Below, in pieces: positions 1 to 11,578 of a DNA stretch of 64,000 bases (positions are counted from its first letter, which is position 1; every line of letters begins with the position of its first letter). The position numbers and the translations under genes were made by a program. Below the pieces are notes generated by a model, which saw nothing but the letters and a program-made list of their open reading frames with translations, was not told the origin of the DNA and ran no database searches. The DNA is from Parasponia andersonii (taxonomy: Eukaryota > Streptophyta > Magnoliopsida > Rosales > Cannabaceae), in assembly GCA_002914805.1 (NCBI GenBank), contig JXTB01000199.1:286744-350743 (forward strand), read 5' to 3'.

Positions 1-1883
1 CATAATTCTTCTCCCGGATTTGGTTTTGATAAGAGTGGAGGGGAACCCAAGTGTTTTTTCAACTCTTGGAACGCCTGCTCGCACTTCTCCGTCCACTAGA
101 ACCTTTTCGATCCCTTCAACACCTCAAAGAAAGGTTGGCATTTATCGGTCGATCTGGATACAAACCGACTGAGAGCAGCTACTCTTCCTGCTAGGCTTTG
201 CACATCCTTGGGTTTACGAGGAGACTGCATATCAATCAATGCTTGTATTTTCTGAGGATTTGCCTCGATCCCTCGCTGGTTGACCATAAATCCCAGAAAT
301 TTTCCAGATCCTACTCCAAATGCACACTTCTGGGGATTCAGCTTCATCTGGTATCTCCGGAGGATTTTGAACATCTCCTCAAGGTGTTTAATGTGATCTT
401 CAGCCTTCTCCGACTTGACCAGCATATCGTCGACATATACCTCCATTGTCTTGCCAATTTGTTTTGCAAACATCATATTGACAAGACGTTGGTAGGTCGC
501 TCTTGCATTGATGAGTCCGAAGGGCATCTTTTTGTAGCAATACAACCCTCGATCAGTGATGAACGAGGTGTGTTCTTCATCCAGCTCATACATGGGGATT
601 TGGTTGTATCCTGAGTACGCATCCATGAAGCTTAAAAGTTCATGCCCTGACGTCGCATCTACAAGCTGATCAATTCTCGGAAGAGGGAAGCTATCTTTAG
701 GACATGCCTTGTTGAGATCGGTGAAGTCAATGCAGGTTCTCCACTTCCCATTAGGTTTTTTCACCAAGACCGGATTTACAAGCCAGTCAGGGTAAAAGGA
801 TTCTCTAATAAACCCAATTTCGAGCAATTTCTCCACCTCCTCCTTTAGTGCGACGTAACATTCTGGATTCATGGCCCTTCTCTTTTGTCGCACAGGTTTT
901 TTTAACGGATCTATATTGAGGCAGTGGGATATGATCCTTGAATCAATCCCTACCATATCCGAATGCTGCCATGCAAAGACATCCAGATTAGCCCCCAGAA
1001 AAGCGATCAATGAAGCTCGTATAGGTCCGCGGACTTCCGTTCCAATCTTCAAAGTCCTGGAAGTCAGATCGAATGATATTACTTCCAGGTCTTCCACGGG
1101 TCCAGTTCTGACTTCGTCGATTTCTCGAGGATCGAAGTCTTCACTGGTCGTTTCGACTGACACTTCATCTTCGACCACGACTGACGCTTGATCCGGTGCT
1201 ATGATTGACGCTTGGTCCGGTGCTACGATTGACGCTTGAGCCGCTACCACGATGGACGCTTGATCTGCAGCCTCGATTGACGCTTGATCCGCTACTTCTG
1301 GTAGGTGAACCATCATTGTGCGGGACGTCGCCTCTTTTGCTGCGAGTTTCAGCGAGTTGTTGTAACAAGTCCTCGCATCATACTGGTTTCCTCGCACCTC
1401 GCCGACACCATGTTGGGTCGGGAACTTCATCGTTAGATGATAGATCGAGGTGACAGCTCGAAGTTCCCTTAATGTTGGTCTTCTCAGGACAGCATTAAAG
1501 GCAGATGGGCAGTCTACTACTAAAAATTGGGTCATTACTGTTGAAACCCTCGGGAAGGTCCCAACGCTGACCATTAGTTCGATCATGCCCATAGGCATCA
1601 AGCTGTCTCCAGTAAAACCGTAGAGCGGAGCGGCGGCGGGCTTCAGGTCGCTCTCATTTAGTCCCATCTTCTTGAAGGCGTCGAAGTACAGGATGTCCAC
1701 AGCACTTCTGTTGTCAACCAACACTCGCCACAACTGTGTGCTTCCACAGTTGATTTTTACGACCAGCGCGTCGTTATGCGGATAATGGACCTCCCTTGCA
1801 TCTTGTTCCGTGAAGGTAATATCCATTTCTGGTACTCGCTGAAGTTTGCGTGGTCGTTGATCAAGGTGCATGATGTTGGTCAA
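1..1883 (-). pseudogene. pol: Gypsy pol: aspartic protease and reverse transcriptase, partial
   Basis: From 1883 downward the minus frame encodes a retropepsin-like domain (residues about 40-130, VLVDNRSAVDIL; the Gly after DN in the usual LVDNGS is Arg here, which probably kills the protease). A repeat-bearing linker follows, then a complete RT palm (about residues 340-560) with motifs NPVLVKKPNGKWR, MPFGLINA and the catalytic YVDDML. The frame stops at 96-98 at the entry to the RNase H connection, although recognisable homology continues in frame to base 1. This is therefore a nonsense mutation, not a natural end. RNase H and integrase are beyond the window. Confidence 0.9.
1165..1305 (-). 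repeat. About 27-bp tandem repeat inside gypsy pol
   Basis: Five imperfect copies of a roughly 24-27 bp unit containing GACGCTTGATCC (plus strand) encode a repeated DQASI(V/I/E)A peptide between protease and RT. The copies stay in phase, so the repeat expanded while the frame was under selection or recently enough not to decay. Confidence 0.75.
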
Positions 1884-1886
1884 CGG

Positions 1887-3765
1887 CTACTGTCGAGCTT
1901 CTCGTGCGTATCCATCATGTGCTCGCTTGGAGTCTCCTCCAACATGCGGCCCTCCGAAAATAGTTCGCACCTCACGGTGGATTTTTGGAGGTCGCTGTTG
2001 GTCTTCTTCTCGCCTTTCCTCGCTCTGTTTGGTATATTGCCGCAACCATCCCTCTCTAATTAGCCTCTCGATTTCATCCTTCAGGGCGAAGCAATCATTA
2101 GTATCATGTCCAATATCATTATGATACCGACAAAACTTGTTGGGGTCGCGCTTTGCCCTGTCTCGCTTCATCGCCCCCGGTTGACGGTATCGCTCCTGTT
2201 GGTTTGTGACCGCATAGATATGATCTATGGGAGCATTTAACTCGGTGTGGTTGGTGAACCTCATGGGAGCCTTTGAAGTTTCCTGTCTTTTAGGCCTTGG
2301 CTGGTTCTCATTGGCCTGTTCATTGTTCCTCTTGTTTTTCTTACTGCCGCTGTTGTCGGTGACGACCGCAACCTTTGCCGCATTTGTCTTTCCTCCTTTT
2401 TTGGTCTTTTGATGGTTCTCACGGGAAGACTCTAATCTTAGATGTCGACCAACTCTTCGATAGAAGTCTTCGAGAGTTCTACATTCTCTCTCAAGCAATT
2501 CCTCCCAGAGCTTTGTTTCTGGTCGCACCCCTGCCATCATAAGAGTAAGAACTCCTCCTTCAGGGGGGTTGTTGACCTTTGCTAGCTCTGTAGTAAATCG
2601 ATTGAGATAAGACCGTAGAGTCTCCTCTGGGCCTTGTCGGATTGCAGATAAACTGACAAGCGGAACAGTGAAGTTCTTTGCGGCCTGAAATTGCCTTAAG
2701 AACGCCGTCTGCAGTTGTTGCCAGGATGAAATCGAACCGGGTTTGAGTCCTCGAAACCACTTCTTTGCCGCTCCGGAGAGGGTTACAGCGAAACATCTGC
2801 AGCGAGCATGATCACTACTCCATCAGGTCGCTGAAGTGATCCATGTGATCCTGTGGATCAGTCTTTCCATCAAAAGTATTGATGGTGGGAAGTCTGAATC
2901 CGGTAGGAAGGGCTGCAGCTCGAACTTCTTCGCTGAATGGCGACTGGCGATACCCATCAGCGAGCTCATCGTCCCAGCCAGCAAGTGCATCTAATGCGAT
3001 CCGTAAATTGTGAACATCGACGTTCAGAGGGAAAGCATCATTCCTTGCTGGTGGTATGAGCGATCTCCATTCGTTATCTTGTTTCGCAGCAGGCTGGTCT
3101 GGTGGGGTCTCTTGCATCCTATGAGAGGAATCCAGTGGCATAGTGCGACGAGACCGGCTGTGGTCGCTATGATACGATACAGATCGATCATGGCCACGTC
3201 GTCGCTCCAAGTACTGCCTTAGGTCAACAGGATCTTGTCTTGACTCCCTGCTGATTCTTTCGAAGACACTTCTCGATGATCGTCCCTGTTCGCTGCTCAA
3301 GTGATCCTGGTTGTTGTTGGATTTACGAGAAGGTTGTGTACGACCACGGTTCGTACTCGAACTCTCCGTACGAGACTCTAGAGGCAAGTCTGCGACCTTG
3401 CCTTTCCCTTTGGAGGTGCGTTCTTCATGATGCTCCTGCTGAGTTCTTGGCTGGTCGCGTCTTCTCGTCTCGAGAATCTGTATTCCCTTCGCAGGTAATT
3501 GAGCAGGACGTTCTTTGGGACGTTCATGTTGTGGTGGAGTCACCATCTGCCCTTCAGCAAGTCATCGCAGAGTGTCATTGATCTGGTTTGTGACTTGCTG
3601 AAGGTTCACGAGCATTTCCTCCACGCGATCCTGTCTTTGGGATAGGTTCTCTGTTGCCGTCATAGTAGGTTGATCCGGAGCAGGAGTCGCCTGCGTAGCA
3701 GCAGTACTCTGAGGTTGATTTTGGCTAGTCCCGGCAGCTCTGGTAGTGTTTCTGGTATTTGCCAT
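1887..3765 (-). pseudogene. gag: Gypsy gag (capsid/nucleocapsid), degenerate
   Basis: Gag forms the particle that packages element RNA. The likely start is the ATG at 3763-3765 (MANTRNTTRAAG...), followed by a Gln/Thr/Pro-rich stretch, a basic Arg/Ser-rich region (about 3150-3500), the capsid core with the motif KKWFRGLKPGSISSW (about 2690-2790) and a zinc-knuckle-like CRYHNDIGHDTNDC (about 2090-2130). The frame is interrupted at 3562 (stop) and at 2815, where a stop plus an indel moves the capsid core into the frame that then runs on to 1887. There a stop separates gag from the protease, where related elements read continuously. Confidence 0.85.
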
Positions 3766-3807
3766 TATCGAAAAGGTGGAATTTGACAAATATTTCAGCC
3801 GGAATAG

Positions 3808-3824
3808 CCCTCCTTCTAGCGCCA
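3808..3824 (-). other. Primer-binding site of the gypsy element
   Basis: On the minus strand the sequence TGGCGCTAGAAGGAGGG begins two bases after the LTR end. This is the expected place for the tRNA primer site of an LTR retrotransposon, and this sequence type is frequent in plant gypsy elements. The tRNA involved was not determined. Confidence 0.6.
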
Positions 3825-3826
3825 AT

Positions 3827-4570
3827 TGTTGATGGAGGTTTTATCAACAATAAATTTATGAAAAATCAAGAGATGTGGCTTGTGTGAATTGAAATAATAA
3901 TCAAAGCAAATAAGGAGAGAGGGATTTATAGTGGTTCAGCCCCAAAAAAGATGAGCCTACGTCCACTGTTTTCTGATTATTTTATGGATAATGATGAACA
4001 CTCAAGGTTACAATTTTGTCTGGGAATCGGAAAGACTCAAAAACTATTGAAGAATACTAACGCCTTAGACTACCCAAATTTGAATTTGCTCTGACTTCTA
4101 TTCTCTGTGACTTGTTTCTGCCCAGGAATTGGTGTGTTTTTCTTCGGATCATAGAGTCCCCTTTTTATAGATAAGGGTAACCCCATCCCCCTAGGTTCCT
4201 TATGTCTCTAGGATCCTAATTGAATAAACGGGTAACTATACAATTAGGTAACATACAAAAATAATTGGATAACCATTCAAAACGGATAACTAGTTAATTG
4301 CAAATAGGAGTCTTCAGTTTCCCTTTCCTTGTAGGCTTCTTCCACAGCATTTACTTGTTTCCCTCTTCTTGTAGGTTTCCTTTATTGTATTTGCGTGTTT
4401 CCCTTTTCTTATAGGTTTCCTGTTTATTAAGGAAAACTGCACGGAGAAGGTCGCACAAAAACCTGCGGAAGAGGTCGCATATAAGCACCACGAAGGAGGT
4501 CGCATATATCCTTCTTGGAAGAGGTCGCATATAATTCTTATGCGACCTTAGGATTTTAGACCGCACAACA
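3827..4570 (-). repeat. 5' LTR of the gypsy element
   Basis: The block is bounded by the inverted repeat TGTTG at 3827 and CAACA ending at 4570, the usual TG...CA ends of an LTR, and directly precedes the primer-binding site and gag on the minus strand. It is 744 bp long. Internally, 4310-4530 holds degenerate tandem copies of a GTTTCCCTT-containing unit and of a GAGGTCGCATATA unit. The second LTR is outside the window, so the ends rest on the terminal motifs only. Confidence 0.8.
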
Positions 4571-5931
4571 GTTTCTTTTCATGTTTTTGTGTTTCTTTTT
4601 AAATAATTATTTTATTTAAGAAGTCAGTTATCCAACTAGATTTAGATATAAAGTGATTTGAGTATACTAAGACCTAGATTTGTGGTGTTTTAAATTATTT
4701 TTAGTATTTTCTTTGTTAGTGGAGTGACTATTCTCCAGATATGTATAATTTTTTATTAAGTTTTGGAGAGGTTATTATTATGACAGATTAGAATTAATAG
4801 AATCTCTTCCAATAAATCAATCAAAAGTATTAATTCGAATAATAAAAAGTCAAAATGAGTTATTGAAGAACTCTATTACATCCTTCACGAAATATTTCTC
4901 CAAGATCGTTGTCAGGGACTATTTGTACTCCGAAAGAAGTTATATATAACTCGATTTGCTATTGTAACCTTTATATTAGTTTTAATGAAGTTGTTTCCTT
5001 TCCCACCAAAAAAAAAAAAAATTCTACATTTTGTTCTAATCAAACCAATATTTTTCTCTTTCTATAGCTATATATTTGAGTAGATGTGTTGTTATACTTG
5101 GTAGATTTGTAAATCTACCAAATTTAATTTATGTACAGAATACATTATTTTTATACTTGGTTTGTTAGAAATTTAATAGCATGCAATACAATATATAAGG
5201 TTATAAATGTTTATAACAATTTTTTTTTAACAAATAATGTTACCAAAATTATTAGGCTCCAATATTGAATAGAATTTCAGCAACACTTCTAAATATGTAT
5301 TCTTATAAAACAAAATATTGTTAGCAGTCGAAACTTGTGTACCATACAGAGTCTTTAAAATTGATTCACTCCCTCCATCAGAATACTTGAGGATTTTGCA
5401 AGCAACAGTTTCCCAATATATAATGACCAAGAGCAACAAACGAAGCACTAATATCTCTGCTCTACGAACTAGATTATTTTAAATTCCAATACACTAAGAG
5501 ATCTAGTTACGAAATAATTCGAAGAACTATAGTTAGAAATCCCGAAGAACTCAAGAACACTAGAAACTAGAGACTTTAAGTAAGAATGATGGAGAAAGTT
5601 AGATGAGAATGCTTCTGATTTTTGTTGGTGTGTCGAATGAGGAAGGGAAGCTCACTTTTTATAGCCTCCAAAGGAGGACTTGTTAGCAAAACTAAAAGAC
5701 TTTTTCATTAATCTCAAAATATTTTTTAGCCATAAGCATAGCTATTACAAACTGTTTTAGCCATTAACATGGTTGTTACACATACCAACCCTTATAAAAA
5801 ATGTTTAAAATATGTCCTAGGCCGCAACAAAAAGTTGGACTTACTATAGTCTAAGTTTCGACCCAATATTCGTGTCTGCAGGTGCAAGTGTACACGAGCC
5901 CATGCAATACAAATTCAGACCCAAGCCTGAA

Positions 5932-5977
5932 GATTTGCACCACTCTTGCATGCAAATTTGCACCACTCTTGCATGCA
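5932..5977. repeat. 23-bp tandem duplication
   Basis: Two adjacent copies of a 23-bp unit containing TTTGCACCACTCTTGCATGC, differing by at most one base. Confidence 0.85.
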
Positions 5978-6689
5978 TCTGAGAAAACATCTATGGTAAT
6001 TATTCTTACCACTATTACAAATATGAGCCTATATATGCTACTTGCTCTATGCATTTCCCACTGATGTGGGACTCTAATATTTTATTTCATTTTTTCATTT
6101 CAATAGTGCAGTTTTGAGCAACAATTTCTCATTCATCCGTGTATCATTTTGAGCGTTTGAATATAAGAAATCGATGTCCTTGCGGAGGAGAACAAGAATT
6201 TACAAAGATATTTTATTATCAAGATTTAGGTCCCACTCAATTTTTACCTTCAAAATACTTCATGAAAATAACTTTTATAATATAAAATGGGACTTTACAA
6301 TATAGATATGCTTCTAAGTCCAAGACAAGTCTAATAAATAAACACATTTCTTAACGTATTTTCCAATAATTATTTTGCTACAACATCTAAAAAATAAACA
6401 TTTACTTAAAATAAGCCCAACATTTTGACGTTTTGCAACAAGCCCCATTACTAGTAGCGGCTTTGTTACTTCCGAAAAAAAGGAAAAAAAAACATTGTCT
6501 TTTAAGCATTAAAGGATGTTGTTGTTTTCATTATTTGGTTATTTCTCAAATTTTAGTGTCATTTATAAAGGATAAATGTTGCTGTTTTTTCTCTAGTTAT
6601 TTTCATTTCTCATAGATGTCATATTATGCATTGTTGTTTATGCATTATCGATTTTTTTTTTCCTACATACAGTAGTACAAATATTCCAA

Positions 6690-6835
6690 TCCTTTGACGT
6701 GTTAATTAGGTTAATTATAGTTTTAATTATATTTTTATACCTCATGTTTCGATATTTTGTTTATACTTTGTGTTTTGGTTGTTATAAACATTAATCTTCA
6801 AATTTATAATTTATAACAAATTTATACCATCTCTC
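6690..6835. repeat. Dispersed AT-rich repeat, copy 1
   Basis: The order of phrases TTAATTATATTTTTATA, TTTTGTTTA, GTGTTTTG, ATTAACTTCAAATTT-like and TATAACAAATTTATA recurs at about 58480-58620 in the same orientation. No coding potential. It ends next to the point where homology to REM intron 1 begins. Confidence 0.45.
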
Positions 6836-7070
6836 CAGGATAAGGCTGGCAAATACATTAATTAGTTTTGAAGTAGGATATGGATACACATATATGCATT
6901 GTTTCTCATGGCTTGTGACTGGGTTTAGTGGGAAGCCATGGAGTTATTACCTCAAAAAGGTTCAAGATAATGGTTTTATGTTTTGATAGCATTCACGTCT
7001 TGCTTAAGCTTGAACGATGAAATGTATTTACATGCTGTCTGAGGCATTTTTTACGTTCTTTATTTTGCAG

Positions 7071-7355
7071 AGGATTCCCCAAAAGTTTGTAAGGAAATAC
7101 TGGGAAAGTTTATCCGATTCTGTGTTTGTTAAGCTTGCATGTGGTTCTAAATGGAAAATGGGGTTGACTGAACAAGACAATAAGATTTGGTTTGAGAAGG
7201 GCTGGCCGGATTTTGCAAAGCATTATGCCTTAAAAAAAGGAAGCATGCTTATTTTCGGATATGAGGGGAATTCTGAATTTCATGCTTTCATATTTGATGC
7301 AAGTACTGTTGAGATAGATTATCCTTCTGTTTCTGTTGGTTTTGGTAAGTCTAAC
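7071..7355 (+). pseudogene. REM-type B3 gene copy A: orphan exon 2
   Basis: After an intact acceptor (TTTTGCAG at 7070) the exon encodes most of a B3 DNA-binding domain: RIPQKFVRKYWESLS, then [20 protein letters not shown] and [12 protein letters not shown]. Homology to intron 1 of the other copies reaches back only to about 6840, so no exon 1 and no start ATG exist. At about 7352-7362 the sequence jumps from the middle of exon 2 into what is exon 1 of the next copy, and the frame ends at 7412. The rest of the gene is missing. It is best read as the left product of an unequal exchange between neighbouring REM genes; function is unlikely. Confidence 0.8.
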
Positions 7356-7363
7356 ATTGATTG

Positions 7364-10056
7364 TGTAACCAGACCATATTTTCACTTGAAACTCCCCATT
7401 TTTTCACAATAATTCTTGAAGCAACTCTCCAAGAGAACAAACTGGTAAGCCTTCTGTCCGTTGCTAGTAAGAATGTCCTCATTCATTCTGAACCAAGAGT
7501 TATTGGTATAGCTGTAAAATTTTTGTTGTTTGTGTAGATTAAAATTTGAAGAGGTAATATCATTATATCTTGACTTAGTCCATTTTACCATTATTGGTGA
7601 CAGAATGTGATCAAATGGGAGATTGTCTGTTTGAGTTGGCCCTTGAAAGGCTTGTAGCAGATTGCTACCTATAAAGTCGTTCCAAATAATCTTATAAAGT
7701 TTTGTACTTTACTAGGTAGGCCTTGAAATTTGGATAGTTATATTCATTAATCAGTTTTGGAAGTAAGATCTGGATACAATTAGTGGGAAGAGGTCAAGCT
7801 ATTACTTAGTCAAAATGGTGCAAGATAATGTTTGTCAGTTTCTGATATCATTCACATCTTGCTTAAGCTTGGACTTTGAAATGTATTTACATGCGGTTTG
7901 AGGCATTTTTTCCCTTCTTTATTTGGCAGAGGATTCCCCAAAAGTTTGTAAGGAAATACGGGGAAACTTTTTCCAATTCTGTGTTTGTTAAGCTTGCATG
8001 TGGTTCTAAATGGAAAATGGAGTTAACTGAACAAGACAATAAGATTTGGTTTGAGAATGGTTGGCTGGATTTTGCAAAGCATTATGCCTTAAAAAGAGGC
8101 AGCATGCTTATTTTCAGATATGAGGGGGATTCTGAATTTCATGCTTTCATAATTGATGCAAGTACTGTAGAGATAGATTACACTTCTCTTTCTATTGATT
8201 TTGGTAAGTCTAAGGTTGATTTGGAACTCCAAACCCCTAAGGAGAAAGTTATTGAAAATGATTATGCTGAAAATTTGAATAATTTATCTTCGTGTCCCAA
8301 AAGAAAGGAAAAGTCTCCATTGCCATTTTCACAGCCTCAAGATATTGAGAACTGATCCAAATGGAAAAACTCAAAGCAACTCAACTAGTCCTAATGAATG
8401 TGTTAATGCGAATTCAACGAGTAAAGGGAATTTGCAAAGCTCTGAATCAGAAATGATAGGCACATAACATTTATCTCGATCATAATTTCTTCCTGTAAGC
8501 TTAACAAGATATGTTATTTACTTTGGATTTGCTGCCACATGTTCGATGTTTTACAGGGAAGCCTTATTTTCTCGGTAATAGTGATAAAGACAAATCTACC
8601 ACTATAAGACACAAGATAGATCAAATTCTTGGACATATGGAAGCACATATGCGTAGAAGTGAAAAAGTTGCTACTCTTCAGAAGGCTGTTGATTTCAAGT
8701 CTAACTGCCCAATTTTCAAGGTTGTCATAAAACCATCCTATATTAATGGCACACACCTGGTAAACTTCCTTCCAAAAAGCTGCTATACCTATTCAAGTAT
8801 TGCTAAATCTAATTTGCAGAGGAGATCATGTCAAAGATAAATGTTTGTCAAAGAATGAGCAGAGTTGCACTCATTTTGCGCTGTCCCTTCAAAATGTGTT
8901 CTCTAAATGTTTGTGAAAGAATAGAGCAGAGTTGTAAACATTTTTCACTGTCTTTTCAAAATGTGTTCCCATATTATCATAATTTTTCTTCTTCCCCTTT
9001 GTGTATCTCTAGGATTTTCCACATGACTTTGCAAAGAGACATCTCAATAATAAATCAAAGGATGCAATTCACATAGTTCCCAATGGAGGGACGAAGACTT
9101 GGTCTGTAAATTACACCTTTATAGAGTGTGAGAATACAATAATTGCCAGGTTCGATTCTGGTTGGAGGCCATTTGCTTGGGACAATCATTTGAAAGTAGG
9201 TGATTTCTGTGTTTTCGTTCTGCTTGACTGCACAAAGACTACATTTAGAGTTGTAACTTTCCATGTCAATGGAAACTTAAAATCCCCCATATCCTGAAGT
9301 AAAAATAATATTCTGCTACTTCTGCTCCATTTTCGATAGTTACTTCGTGTTTCTTTTTTGTCCCTTGTACATTTCTTTCTTTTATTTGTTTTCAGGTCAT
9401 GAGGGTGAAGCAATTCAAGTGGAGGCAGAAGAAATTCTGACAAATGAAACTCTATCTGGTGGTAGTGTAAATAATGAAATCGGTGAGCCTAGCCCTCTTG
9501 ACAGTTTTCCTGCAAAACAAGCAAGTGGTTGCACGTCTACCCTGTGGAAGACAATGACTTCCACTGAAAGAGCTATAATTCTTGACAGTATTCCATTTGA
9601 GTCTGAAAGACCTTTCTTTAACCTTCTTATGCAACCAACATATGTTGGTTTAAGCTCCTGGCTACTTGTGTGCTTCTCAGTATATGGCCTGCTATGTAGC
9701 CTGAACTGCAAGTTTGTTTCTTTGCTAGAATAGAAACGTATAATTTTTTTTCTCTGAGTCTGACTATTTCTCTGGTTATTGTTTTCGAGAGCCACTCCCA
9801 GTACAGTTTGTTGTTAGATTCGTTAAGACTCAAGGTTATGTCATTCTTTCTGTTCCAAATAGTAAATCTTCGTATGCTGAACTCAGAATAACACACCCAA
9901 GAAGTTCGAATCGTTAGGCTAGGCTATGCAAGGGTTGGCCTGAATTTGCAAACGACAATAATTTAAAAGCTGGGGATGTCTGCGTTTTCAAGCTTCTTGA
10001 TAGACCTGAAATTTCATTTGAAGTTTCCATTGTCCGCTTTGCTGAATGGTTTCAAG
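7364..10056 (+). pseudogene. REM-type B3 gene copy B, three B3 domains, frameshifted
   Basis: Exons by comparison with the intact copy at 34088: exon 1 remnant 7364-7444 (no ATG in frame; PHFFTIILEATLQENKL), exon 2 7930-8459, exon 3 8557-8759 (203 nt), exon 4 9013-about 9298, exon 5 9396-9667, exon 6 about 9790-10056. B3 domain 1 spans exons 1-2, domain 2 exons 3-4 and domain 3 exons 5-6. Lesions: a 2-nt loss near 8337 shifts exon 2 into a stop at 8353; a TGA at 9295 lies just before the exon 4 donor; the exon 5 donor is GTGTGC instead of GTAAG; and an in-frame TAG lies in exon 6 near 9916. The exon 2 donor is GC (ATAG then GC at 8460). Its 3' end is fused to copy C at about 10080. Confidence 0.8.
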
Positions 10057-11578
10057 GTTATGAATTTGAACAACTCTGATGTAAAAGTACTCTTGAGAGA
10101 GATTATCCTTCTATTTCTGTTGATTTTGATAAGTCCATCGTTAATTGGAACTCCGAGCTCCCAAGAAGAAAGTTGTTGAAGATAATTATGCTGATATTTT
10201 GGATACTTTATTGTCTTGCTCCAAAAGAAAGGAGAAATCTTCCCACTCTCACAAGATAATGCGAACTAGTCCAATCGGCAAAACTCAAAGCAACTCAGCT
10301 GGTCCAAATGAGTGTGTACTTGAGAATTTAATGATCAAAGGGAATTTACAAAGCTCTAAACCAGAAATGGTAGGCCGAACAGTTATCTTTATCATTATTT
10401 CTTCCTTTAAGTTTTACTCGTGGTATTTACTCTATGTTTGTTGCTCTTTGTTTGATGTTTTACAGGAAAACTTGATTTTCCTGCTACCATTATAAGACAC
10501 GAGATAGATCAAATTATTAGACGTATGGAAAAACATATATGTAGAAGCGAAAATGTTGCTACTCTTCAGAAGGCTATCGATTTCACATCTAACTGCCCTT
10601 TTTTCAAGGTTTTCATACAACCGTCCTATATTTATGGCAATCACCTGGTAAGCATCCTTCTGAAAACTTGCTCTACCAAGTCAGGTTTTTCCTAAATCCA
10701 ATTTGCAGAGACAAGCTAAATGTTTGTAATAGAATAGAGAAGAGTTGTAAACATTTTTTGCTGTCTCTTGTGTTCTCATATACTGTCGTAATTTTCTTCT
10801 TTTCTTTTGTCTTTAGGATATTCCACCTGACTTTACAAAAAGACATCTCAAACATAAATCAAAGGCTGCAATCCAAATGGTTCGGTATGGGGGGAGTAGG
10901 ACATGGTCTGTAAGTTACAATCTTATAGTGCAAGAGAAGACATCACCAGCAAGGTTACAGTCTGGTTGGATCCTGTTTGCTCGGGACAATTATTTGGTAG
11001 TAGGTGATGTCTGTGTTTTTGTTTTGCTTGAGTGCAGAGAGACTACATTTAGAGTTGAAATTTTCTGTGTCAATGGAAACTTAAGATCCCCCACATCCCC
11101 AGGTAAATAAATTTTCAGTTTTGTTGCTCCATTTTCCGTCATTGCTACATGTTTTACACTTCTTCTTGCCATTTGTTTTCAGGTCATGAGGGTGGAGCAA
11201 TTCAAGTAGAGGCAGAGGAAATTCGGACAAATGAAACTCTAGCTGGCGGAGCCATAAATAATGAAATTAGCAAGCTTAGCTCTCTTGGCAGTTTTCCTGC
11301 AAAACAAGCAAGTGGTTCCATGTCTACTACCCCTTGGAAGCCAAGTCAACGTCCATTCACCTCCAGTGAAAGAACTAGAATTCTTGACAACACTCCTTTT
11401 GAGTCTGAAAGACCTTTCTTCAAGGTTCTTATGCAACCAACACATGTTGGTTTTAACTCCAAGAAACTTGTAAGCTTATCAGTATATCACCTGCTATTTA
11501 CTCCAATATACAAGTATATTTCTTTGGTAGAGTAGACACATATAATTTATTTTCATGTGTCTTAATTACTGCCCTTGT

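Larger units (their letters stand above)
1..4570 (-). mobile_element. Ty3/gypsy LTR retrotransposon, 5' half, decayed, cut by window edge
   Basis: The minus strand reads in order: LTR (3827-4570), primer-binding site, gag, aspartic protease and reverse transcriptase, running off the left edge. RNase H, integrase and the 3' LTR would lie outside the window. The protease-before-RT order and the RT sequence are those of Ty3/gypsy elements; the gag and protease style resembles plant Tat-lineage elements (inference). The copy is dead: in-frame stops occur at 96-98, 1887-1889, 2815-2817 and 3562-3564, and the gag frame shifts near 2815. No target duplication can be tested because the other end is missing. 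Confidence 0.93.
4571..6840. other. Intergenic, AT-rich, no gene recognised
   Basis: No coding potential is convincing on either strand; the short open frames look random. A poly(A) run lies near 5008-5021. A minus-strand TATA-like CTATAAAAAGTGAG near 5650-5665, within TE-like sequence, could be the promoter of a solo LTR, but I could not place LTR ends. A perfect-looking 23-bp tandem pair (unit with TTTGCACCACTCTTGCATGC) lies at 5932-5977. About 6690-6835 matches an AT-rich dispersed repeat seen again near 58480-58620. Confidence 0.5.

Noticed and set aside
198..614. 138-codon plus-strand open frame
   Set aside because: Antisense shadow of the gypsy RT; no domain of its own.
2560..2796. 78-codon minus-strand open frame within gypsy gag
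   Set aside because: It is in the wrong frame. The capsid motifs (KKWFRGLKPG...) are read one frame over in the same interval.
5227..5448. 73-codon minus-strand open frame
   Set aside because: AT-rich, no recognisable domain, no conserved neighbours.
5450..5830. Possible solo LTR on the minus strand (TATA-like box, compact promoter-like sequence)
   Set aside because: No matching TG...CA ends or target duplication could be fixed, so it is mentioned only as a note in the intergenic entry.
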